The position numbers were made by a program, and so were the translations under genes. The notes below the pieces were generated by a model that worked only from the letters and a program-made list of their open reading frames with translations, made no database searches and was not told the origin of the DNA. Source: Syntrophobacterales bacterium (lineage in GTDB: Bacteria; Desulfobacterota; Desulfobaccia; Desulfobaccales; 0-14-0-80-60-11). From it: a DNA stretch of 6,498 nucleotides. Positions 1-6,261 of the stretch are shown one piece after another. The stretch is taken from NCBI GenBank assembly GCA_023229795.1, contig JALNYP010000126.1, positions 1 through 6,498 of the forward strand, written 5' to 3'. Each line of letters begins with the position of its first letter. Within the stretch, counting starts at the first letter, position 1.

Positions 1-292
1 GTCACACGATATCGTGGCTTCATGGCAAATCCCTCCCCCAAGGAATTTGCCCTAATTATACCGCATTATACGAAATTAGCAATGTTACATGGTACTAGGT
101 TGTGTTAACCCCAGTTCCCGATATCCTCCTCCCACCTGCCAGCACAAGATCTCTAAATTATATCGGGGCGTTACAAGAAAGGTGCCCGGTTTTCCATGGG
201 CAATATTTGTTAGCTGCCCCAATTCCCCATAAACATGGCCGAGGCCGCCGCATAATTTTCCGCGTAATGTCACTACCGCAAAGTTTGCCTAA

Positions 293-321
293 TTGACTTA
301 AATTTAAAGACATTATACATT
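293..321 (+). promoter_or_regulatory. Candidate sigma70-type promoter of the kinase gene
   Basis: TTGACT at 293-298 matches the -35 consensus at five of six positions. A weak -10 candidate, TACATT at 316-321, lies 17 nt downstream; TATACA at 314-319 is an alternative with 15-nt spacing. The surrounding DNA is AT-rich (AATTTAAA between the boxes). Transcription would start near 328, leaving a leader of about 50 nt. A second -10-like hexamer, TATACT at 352-357, has no acceptable -35 partner. No sigma54 GG-N10-GC signature was seen. This is prediction from consensus only. Confidence 0.35.
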
Positions 322-335
322 TGCTTAGATAAGCA
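322..335. promoter_or_regulatory. Operator-like inverted repeat in the kinase leader
   Basis: TGCTTA-GA-TAAGCA is a perfect 6-bp inverted repeat with a 2-nt centre. It lies just downstream of the candidate -10 box and about 45 nt before the start codon. The symmetry and position would suit a dimeric regulator bound at or just after the transcription start. No known operator consensus was recognised, and such a short repeat can occur by chance in AT-rich DNA. Confidence 0.25.
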
Positions 336-371
336 TGGAAGCCCCGCAGATTATACTCCCAATTATCTTAT

Positions 372-376
372 GGAGG
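372..376 (+). promoter_or_regulatory. Ribosome binding site that decides the kinase start
   Basis: GGAGG ends 5 nt before the ATG at 382, a good Shine-Dalgarno distance. The in-frame ATG at 370 overlaps this motif and has no purine-rich site of its own (upstream is a pyrimidine-rich CTCCCAATTATCTT). Translation therefore most likely begins at 382, giving a product four residues shorter than the longest open frame. Confidence 0.7.
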
Positions 377-381
377 AGAAT

Positions 382-3300
382 ATGGGAGAGGTTATATGCC
401 CTTACCCCGATGAGGCCATCAGGCTGCCGGGGGAAGACCTGACCCCATTTCCAGTTCGAACGCAGCCGGATCCGAGGCCTCCCTCTCCGCTCCTCAAACC
501 GGCAGTCCACCTCCTGGGAAGTCTCTGTTTGTGGCTGGCGGTCTTCCTCCCCTTCTTCTGGGCAGTTCCCGCGGCGGCCCGCGGCAATCTTCCCTTTATT
601 CTGATCCTCAATTCCTACCATTACGAGTATGCCTGGTCAGACCATGAGTTAGCCGGGCTTTTGGCCAGGCTGCATCAAGAATACCCCGAAATCGACCCGC
701 ATATCGAATATCTGGACACCAAGCGCTTCCCGGCCCCGGAGCACAGGGACCGGGTGCGGGATCACCTGGCCGGCAAATACCGGGGGAAAAAGATTGATCT
801 GGTCATAGCCTTGGACAACGCGGCTCTGGACCTGGCCCTGCAAAACCGGAGGGAGCTCTTCCCTAATGTTCCCCTGGTGTTTGCCGGCATCAACGATTAC
901 ACCCCGGCCATGCTCCAGGGGCAGGAAAAAGTGACCGGGGTAGCCGAGGTTCAGGACGTCAAAGGCACTTTAAACCTGGCGCTGGCCTTGCAGCCTCATG
1001 CCAAAGAAGTGCTGGTGATTCATGACTACACCGACACCGGACGCGCCATGCGGCAAGAAATCGAAGCGATCTTGCCGACCTTGAAAGACCGGGTGAAGGT
1101 CAGCTTCACTCCCCGGGTCACCTTCCCGGAGATTCTCAAGCAGTTGAACTCGCTGCCTCCGGGGTCCCTGGCCCTGATCACGGCCTTCGCCACCGACAGC
1201 CGGGGAGAAAGCCTGGGCCTGGCGGAAAGCACCCGTCTGCTCGCCACCTCGAAGGTGCCGCTGTACGCCATGCATAAAACCCGCCTGGGGCATGGTATTG
1301 TCGGGGGCATGCTCCTGGGGGGCCGGGAGGAAGGCCGGCTGGCGGGGGAGATCGCCTCCAAAATCCTGGCCGGAGAAGATCCGGCGCGCCTTCCGGTGAT
1401 TACCCGGAGCCTAGCCAGACCCATGTTTGATTTTCGGCAGCTCACCCGGTTTGACATTCCCTTAGCTTCTCTGCCCACTGACAGCATTATCATCAACCGT
1501 CCCTTGCCTTTCTATGAAAAATATAAATACCTGACCGTGACGCTCTCGTGGACCATCGTCTTCCTGGTCTTGGTGGTAGCCAGTTTATCCCTGGCCATCA
1601 TTCGGCGGCGGCGAGCTCTGGCCAAGCTGCAGATAAGCGAAGCCAAGTATCGTACCATTGTGGACACCGCCGAAGAGGGCATCTGGTCCTTAGACCAAAA
1701 CTCCCGTACCACCTTCGTCAATGACCGGATGGCGGCCATGTTGGGCTATACCCCGGGAGAAATGCTGGGCCAGCCGGCCAGTGCCTATATTCTTGCCGAA
1801 GACCTGGCCGATCAACAGGAGAAATTTGAGCAACTCAGGCAGGGGCGGATTCGTCCTTACGAGCGCCGGTTCAAGGGTAAAGATGGCCGCGAGGTCTGGG
1901 CCCAGGTTTCAGCCACCCCTCTGCTCGACGCTTCCGGCCGGTTCCAGGGGGGGGTTGCCATGCTCACGGACATCACCGCCCGCAAGCAGGCCGAGGCGGC
2001 GTTATCGAGGAATTTTCTGGAGCTTGAGCAATCCAAGAACATGCTGCAACTGATTATAGAATCGATACCTGTCAGGGTCTTTTGGAAGGACCGAGACTCA
2101 CGTTACCTGGGTTGCAATACCCTGTTCGCCCAAGATGCAGGCTTCAGTGATCCGCAGCAGCTTCTGGGGAAGGACGATTATGCGATGGGCTGGAAGGACC
2201 AGGCGGAGCTCTACAGGACGGATGACTGGCAGGTCATGGACTCCCGCCGGCCCAAGCTCAATATTGTCGAGCCGCAAACCACCCCTTCGGGTGACAAGAT
2301 CTGGCTGCATACGAATAAAGTCCCGTTACAAATGCCCAACGGCGAGGTCTTTGGGGTTCTTGGCACCTATGAAGATATAACGGCCCGCAAGCAGGCCGAA
2401 ATAGAACTGAAATTGAAGGAAAGGATGCTGGATAGCGCCAGCGACTCGATCTTTTTACACGATCTGGCCGGCAATTTGGTCTATGTCAACGAAGCGGCTT
2501 ATACTTCCCGGGGCTATAAGAAAGAAGAATTGCTGGGTAAAAATGTGGTGGACCTGGTTACTCCGGAAATGGCCCGAATCAGCACGAGATTAATAGACAA
2601 GTTACAGGAAAAAGGTGAGATTATCTTTGAATCCCTTCACCTGCGTAAAGATGGATCGGTTATACCGGTGGAGGTCCATGCCCGCCTCATTAACGGGAAT
2701 GACGGCCCGTTGGTCCTCAGTGTGGCCCGGGATATCACCGCGCGCCGGCAGGCAGAGGAAGAACTGCGCCAGGTGAACGAAACCCTGCGTGCCACCCTGG
2801 ACGCCGCGCCGGTGGCCATCTTCGACCTGGATACCGCAGGACGGGTAAAAAGCCTCTGGAACCACGCGGCCGAGCAGATGCTGGGCTGGCGCCGCGACGA
2901 GGTGCTGGGACGCTTTCTGCCGTCCGTGCCCCAGGACAGCCAGGAGGAGTTTGCCGCTTTTCTCGCCTGGGTCCACTCCGGGAAGTCCATTATGGGAAAA
3001 GATCTGGTGCGCCGGCGCAAGGATGGTTCGGTGATCGAATACAGTCTTTACGCGGCCCCGGAGTATGACGACGAGGGCCAGGTCGCGGGGAATATCGCGG
3101 TGCTGGTGGACGTCACCGAGCGTAAGCGGGTCGAGGACGCGGTGGCAGCCGAGCGCCAGCGCTTCCTTTCCCTGCTGGAAGCTATGCCTGCTTACGTGGG
3201 GCTGATGACTCCGGATTATCATGTGGCCTTTGCCAACCGTTATTTCCGGGACCAGTTCGGTGAACCGGAAGGAAGGACCTGTTACGACTACATGTTTGGA

Positions 3301-5352
3301 CGAAGTGAGCCTTGCGAGAACTGCCAGGCCTTTAGAGTTTTGGAGACCGGGAGACCCGAAGAATATGAGTGGTTGGGGCCGGATGGCCGCACCTACCAGA
3401 TTTGCGACCAATTGGTGCACGATACCGATGGGTCCCCCTTAATTCTGGAGATGGGCATTGACATTACTGACCGTAAACAGGCGGAGGAGAGACTGAGAAA
3501 CGAGAAGCAATTTTCCGAGACGCTTCTGGAGACCATTCCCACTCCGGTCTATTACGAGGATACTTCCGGAAGGTACCTGGGCTGTAACCGCGCCTTTGAG
3601 GAGTTTTGGGGTAAGCCCAGAGAAGAGTTGATCGGCAAGGATGTCTATGAGATGGGGCCTCAAGAGACTTCCGATAAAAAAGCAGTGATGGACCAGGAGT
3701 TGTTCGAGCGACCCGGCAGGCAAAGGTATGAATGGAAGTTAAGGGCTGCCGATGGCTCTGAAAAAGAGGTGATCTTTCACAAAGCCTCTTTCCTGGATGC
3801 CATGGGCCAGGTCGGCGGATTGATCGGCGTAATCATAGATATTACCGAGCGCAAGCGGGCGGAAGAGGCCTTCCAATCCCTGGTGACCCATGCCCCCATG
3901 GGCATCTATATTGTCCAGGATGGCAAGTTTGTCATGATTAATCCGGGGTTTGAAGCCATCACCGGCTACGAGGCCCAAGAACTGATAGGCCAGGATTGTT
4001 TTAGTACCGTGAGTCCCGAGTACCGGACCTTCGTGCGGGAGAAGGCCATTCAGAGATTAAAGGGGGAAGCTTTGCCTCCTTATGAATTCCAATTTATTAC
4101 CAAGAGGGGCGAGAGCGGCTGGGTGATGCAAACGATCACGCCCACCCAATATCAAGGCCAGAGAGCCGTGCTGGGATATTTCATGGACATCACCCCCCTG
4201 AAGAAACTGGAGGCTCAGTTCCTGCAGGCCCAAAAGATGGAGGCGGTGGGGAGGCTGTCAGGAGGGGTGGCCCATGATTTCAACAACATCCTGGGCGTCA
4301 TTATGGGCCATGCCGAGCTCATGTTGATGCGGTTGAACCCCAATGATCCCCTCAGTGGTCACGTGAAGGAAATTAGGAACGCCGGAGAGCGGGCCGCCTC
4401 GCTGACCCGGCAGCTCCTGGCCTTCAGCCGCAAGCAGATCCTGCAACCCGGTGTCGTCAATCTCAACCTGATGGTCACGGATTTAGAAAAGATGTTGCAC
4501 CGCCTGATTGGGGAAGATATTGAACTGTTCACGGTCCTGGAATCGGCCCAGGGGTCGGTCGAGGTTGACCCGGGACAGCTGGAACAGGTGATCTTAAACC
4601 TGGCGGTCAATGCCCGGGATGCCATGCCGCAAGGCGGTAAGCTTACTATTGAAACCCATGACGTTAATCTCGATGAGGCCTACTGTCTGAACCATCCCGA
4701 CGTCGTCCCCGGCCCTTTTTTGTTGTTGGCAGTGAGCGACAATGGCATGGGCATGGACGATGATACTCGGGCCCACATATTTGACCCGTTCTTTACTACC
4801 AAGGATCTCGGCAAGGGCACGGGGTTGGGATTATCCACGGTATTCGGGATTATCAAGCAAAGTGGGGGGGCCATTGAGGTCTACAGCGAACCGGGCTTCG
4901 GCACCACGTTTAAAATTTACTTCCCCAGAGTGGGAGAACTAGCGGCCAGTCCTCAGGCGGAGGTCCAGGTGGAAAGGTCTCTCGGCAACGAAACCATCTT
5001 GGTGGTGGAAGATGATGATATGCTGCGGCCTTTAATTATCGACGTCCTTAAAGTGTATGGTTCCGAGGCTCTGGAGGCCAGGGACGGCGCAGAGGCGTTG
5101 CGCATTTGTGAAAACCACCCCGGCCCTATCCACTTGATGCTGACGGACGTGGTCATGCCCCAGATGAGCGGACGCCAACTGGCCGAGCGGATGGCGGTGC
5201 TGCGGCCGCAGATGAAGGTGCTCTTCATGTCCGGCTACACCGACGACGCCATCGTCCATCACGGGATTTTAAATGAAGACACCGCCTATATTCAAAAGCC
5301 CTTTGCGCCGGACGATCTGGTCAAAAAGGTCCGGGAAGTGCTTGAGGCTTGA
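382..5352 (+). CDS. Hybrid sensor histidine kinase: substrate-binding-type sensor, seven PAS, HisKA-HATPase, receiver
   Basis: This is an inner-membrane hybrid histidine kinase that should sense a periplasmic ligand plus cytoplasmic cues and autophosphorylate. Numbers count from the ATG at 370; subtract 4 for the preferred start. A proline-rich N-terminus (1-45) precedes a membrane or signal segment (46-66). The periplasmic region (73-387) resembles the ABC transporter substrate-binding family (PF04392): NSYHYEYAWSD at 81-91, LDTKRF, VFAGIND and NRPLPFYEKY at 376-385. TM2 is 388-411. Seven PAS/PAC units lie at about 424-541, 558-677, 684-797, 804-921, 930-1037, 1046-1165 and 1168-1281, most ending in a D[IV]T-x-RK-type motif. 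The kinase core has phosphoacceptor His1302 in GGVAHDFNN, N-box N1410/N1414, G1 D1457-NGMGM, F-box FDPFFTT and G2 GKGTGLGL (1481-1488). The receiver (1541-1660) has E1547/D1548, phosphoacceptor D1593, S1621 and K1643. All catalytic residues are present. No Hpt or DNA-binding domain is fused and no cognate regulator is nearby, so ligand and output are unknown. Family assignment is firm. Confidence 0.96.
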   Translation: MGEVICPYPDEAIRLPGEDLTPFPVRTQPDPRPPSPLLKPAVHLLGSLCLWLAVFLPFFWAVPAAARGNLPFILILNSYHYEYAWSDHELAGLLARLHQEYPEIDPHIEYLDTKRFPAPEHRDRVRDHLAGKYRGKKIDLVIALDNAALDLALQNRRELFPNVPLVFAGINDYTPAMLQGQEKVTGVAEVQDVKGTLNLALALQPHAKEVLVIHDYTDTGRAMRQEIEAILPTLKDRVKVSFTPRVTFPEILKQLNSLPPGSLALITAFATDSRGESLGLAESTRLLATSKVPLYAMHKTRLGHGIVGGMLLGGREEGRLAGEIASKILAGEDPARLPVITRSLARPMFDFRQLTRFDIPLASLPTDSIIINRPLPFYEKYKYLTVTLSWTIVFLVLVVASLSLAIIRRRRALAKLQISEAKYRTIVDTAEEGIWSLDQNSRTTFVNDRMAAMLGYTPGEMLGQPASAYILAEDLADQQEKFEQLRQGRIRPYERRFKGKDGREVWAQVSATPLLDASGRFQGGVAMLTDITARKQAEAALSRNFLELEQSKNMLQLIIESIPVRVFWKDRDSRYLGCNTLFAQDAGFSDPQQLLGKDDYAMGWKDQAELYRTDDWQVMDSRRPKLNIVEPQTTPSGDKIWLHTNKVPLQMPNGEVFGVLGTYEDITARKQAEIELKLKERMLDSASDSIFLHDLAGNLVYVNEAAYTSRGYKKEELLGKNVVDLVTPEMARISTRLIDKLQEKGEIIFESLHLRKDGSVIPVEVHARLINGNDGPLVLSVARDITARRQAEEELRQVNETLRATLDAAPVAIFDLDTAGRVKSLWNHAAEQMLGWRRDEVLGRFLPSVPQDSQEEFAAFLAWVHSGKSIMGKDLVRRRKDGSVIEYSLYAAPEYDDEGQVAGNIAVLVDVTERKRVEDAVAAERQRFLSLLEAMPAYVGLMTPDYHVAFANRYFRDQFGEPEGRTCYDYMFGRSEPCENCQAFRVLETGRPEEYEWLGPDGRTYQICDQLVHDTDGSPLILEMGIDITDRKQAEERLRNEKQFSETLLETIPTPVYYEDTSGRYLGCNRAFEEFWGKPREELIGKDVYEMGPQETSDKKAVMDQELFERPGRQRYEWKLRAADGSEKEVIFHKASFLDAMGQVGGLIGVIIDITERKRAEEAFQSLVTHAPMGIYIVQDGKFVMINPGFEAITGYEAQELIGQDCFSTVSPEYRTFVREKAIQRLKGEALPPYEFQFITKRGESGWVMQTITPTQYQGQRAVLGYFMDITPLKKLEAQFLQAQKMEAVGRLSGGVAHDFNNILGVIMGHAELMLMRLNPNDPLSGHVKEIRNAGERAASLTRQLLAFSRKQILQPGVVNLNLMVTDLEKMLHRLIGEDIELFTVLESAQGSVEVDPGQLEQVILNLAVNARDAMPQGGKLTIETHDVNLDEAYCLNHPDVVPGPFLLLAVSDNGMGMDDDTRAHIFDPFFTTKDLGKGTGLGLSTVFGIIKQSGGAIEVYSEPGFGTTFKIYFPRVGELAASPQAEVQVERSLGNETILVVEDDDMLRPLIIDVLKVYGSEALEARDGAEALRICENHPGPIHLMLTDVVMPQMSGRQLAERMAVLRPQMKVLFMSGYTDDAIVHHGILNEDTAYIQKPFAPDDLVKKVREVLEA

Positions 5353-5418
5353 TCCGGCATAGTCTCAGCCATCCCCCTGAAGAGAAGTTCGCATAGCTGG
5401 TTTGGCAGATCACGGCTC

Positions 5419-6051
5419 TCAATAAGCCGTCTGACCGCTTGCACCGCTCACCGGTTGGAGCGGTTTTTTTATTTTCGGGGGCGGCTCAGGAGGTGGGCCG
5501 GCTACTTTCCGGGCCAGGGCGGCGACCCGGTCCATGAGCGCGGCGTGTTGCTTGACCACTCCGGGTTCCCGGACGCCGGTGACCCGCAGCAGGTGGACCG
5601 GATCGTAGCCGTACAACTTCAGCCAGCGCTCGTAGCGGGGAAAGATATCATCGAACTGTTTCTCATCGGGATTGGCCTGGACCAGGATCACCACGGCCTG
5701 TTTGCCCGCCGGCACCCGGCTCGAGAAATCCGGATTGAGGTAAGAATAAGTGCGGTCAAAAAAGCACTTCATCTGGCCGCTGACATCCCCGAAGTACACG
5801 GGTGAGGCCAGCACCAGGACATCTGCGGCCTTGGCTTCTGCAAGCGCCGCAGACATCTCGTCTTCCTTAAGGCAAATCTCACTCTTGGTCTTGCAACCCC
5901 CACAGCCCTGGCAACCCTGAAAATCCATCTGGTTCAAAAGATACTCCCGGGTCTCGGCTCCCAGTTCGGCGGCGCCTTTCAGGAAGGCGCGGGCCAGGGT
6001 TGTGCTGTTGCTCTGGGCCCGGGGGCTGCCCAGCATGGCGACGATCTTCAT
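5419..6051 (-). CDS. Iron-sulfur flavoprotein / NADPH-dependent FMN reductase family protein
   Basis: This 210-residue cytoplasmic protein has the flavodoxin-like fold of the FMN reductase family. The phosphate-binding loop is GSPRAQSNS at 8-16 after a hydrophobic first strand, and the second flavin-contacting loop is SPVYFGDVSGQMKCFFDR at 83-100. Between them lies C47-x2-C50-x2-C53-x6-C60. This matches the compact CX2CX2CX4-7C motif known from archaeal and anaerobic iron-sulfur flavoproteins, where it binds a 4Fe-4S cluster. An electron-transfer or reductase role with FMN and possibly Fe-S is therefore inferred; the physiological partner is unknown. The conserved core seems to end near residue 183. 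The Pro/Lys-rich tail (185-210) is unusual and is partly encoded by the complement of the kinase terminator. The start is supported by AGGAG 8 nt upstream. The gene is single and convergent with the kinase, and no convincing promoter was found. Confidence 0.9.
   Translation of the reverse strand: MKIVAMLGSPRAQSNSTTLARAFLKGAAELGAETREYLLNQMDFQGCQGCGGCKTKSEICLKEDEMSAALAEAKAADVLVLASPVYFGDVSGQMKCFFDRTYSYLNPDFSSRVPAGKQAVVILVQANPDEKQFDDIFPRYERWLKLYGYDPVHLLRVTGVREPGVVKQHAALMDRVAALARKVAGPPPEPPPKIKKPLQPVSGASGQTAY
5443..5470 (+). terminator. Intrinsic terminator of the kinase gene
   Basis: A perfect 7-bp stem (ACCGCTC at 5443-5449, GAGCGGT at 5458-5464) encloses an 8-nt loop and runs directly into a tract of seven T at 5464-5470, then ATTTT. 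It lies about 90 nt after the kinase stop codon. In the opposite direction the hairpin is preceded by A's and not followed by T's, so it should terminate only plus-strand transcription. It lies inside the 3' coding end of the convergent flavoprotein gene. Confidence 0.82.
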
Positions 6052-6059
6052 GGCAAAAT

Positions 6060-6064
6060 CTCCT
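6060..6064 (-). promoter_or_regulatory. Ribosome binding site of the flavoprotein gene
   Basis: On the minus strand AGGAG lies 8 nt before the ATG at 6051-6049. It supports that start, which also places the phosphate-binding loop at the expected distance from the N-terminus. Confidence 0.65.
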
Positions 6065-6092
6065 GAGGGGTAGTTTTGACAGCTTCAAAGTA

Positions 6093-6130
6093 ATTGCCGG
6101 GGCACACCCGCGGCGCCCCTGCCGGGCAAT
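6093..6130. repeat. Inverted repeat in the flavoprotein upstream leader
   Basis: ATTGCC+GGGGC at 6093-6103 pairs with GCCCC at 6115-6119 and GGCAAT at 6125-6130. This gives 11 base pairs with a 5-nt bulge on one side and an 11-nt loop. It ends about 28 nt upstream of the flavoprotein ribosome binding site. If the promoter lies farther out, the transcript would carry this hairpin in its 5' leader. No T-tract follows on either strand, so it is not an intrinsic terminator. Its function is unknown. Confidence 0.4.
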
Positions 6131-6131
6131 C

Positions 6132-6261
6132 AGACCATTGGAGGCTCTTGCAAAACGGTTTTGTCATCCTGAGCGCCGCGCAGGATCTATATTCTTCGGT
6201 CGCGGCGCTGCCTCAAAATGACAATTTTTGCAAAAAAAGTAAATTTTGCCAGAGACTCATG
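6132..6261. repeat. MITE/REP-like imperfect palindrome flanked by 8-bp direct repeats
   Basis: The core arms are TTGTCATCCTGAGCGCCGCG at 6161-6180 and its imperfect complement at 6201-6224. They match at 18 of 20 positions once a 4-nt insertion in the right arm is allowed, around a 20-nt centre. Outer arms GAGGCTCTTGCAAAA (6141-6155) and TTTTGCCAGAGACTC (6244-6258) are complementary at 13 of 15 positions. The block is bracketed by the identical octamer GGGCAATC at 6124-6131 and 6262-6269, which could be a target-site duplication. From memory, GTCATCCTGAG-type palindromes recur in many copies in some bacterial genomes and give spurious ORFs reading VILS..QDLYSS, as this one does. There is no transposase here, so any mobility would be in trans. 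The class name is tentative; the palindromic structure is directly visible. Confidence 0.6.

Larger units (their letters stand above)
1..369. other. Non-coding upstream region, no gene seen
   Basis: This AT-rich stretch has no reading frame with a plausible ribosome binding site or recognisable protein; the open frames of 62-64 codons on both strands look random. It contains a perfect 12-bp palindrome, CACGATATCGTG, at 5-16. An 8-bp inverted repeat (CCCGATAT at 117-124, ATATCGGG at 160-167) has a 35-nt spacer. The right end carries the candidate promoter and an operator-like repeat in front of the kinase gene. Nothing resembling a tRNA, a riboswitch or the end of an upstream gene was recognised. 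Confidence 0.6.

Noticed and set aside
85..296. Overlapping small open frames on both strands in the left flank
   Set aside because: Neither has a Shine-Dalgarno site or protein-like composition, and they overlap each other almost fully.
370..381. ATG at 370 as the kinase start
   Set aside because: It overlaps the GGAGG motif that serves the ATG at 382 and has no upstream ribosome binding site of its own.
1026..1496. Open frame of 156 codons on the minus strand
   Set aside because: It is antisense to the periplasmic sensor domain, low-complexity Arg/Ser/Pro-rich, with no ribosome binding site.
2602..3420. Open frame of 272 codons on the minus strand inside the kinase gene
   Set aside because: It is antisense to conserved PAS domains 3-5, has no recognisable domain, and is explained by codon bias on the coding strand.
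5412..5430. ACGGCT/AGCCGT hairpin spanning the flavoprotein stop codon as its terminator
   Set aside because: The stem is only 6 bp and no T-tract follows on the minus strand; it may be incidental.
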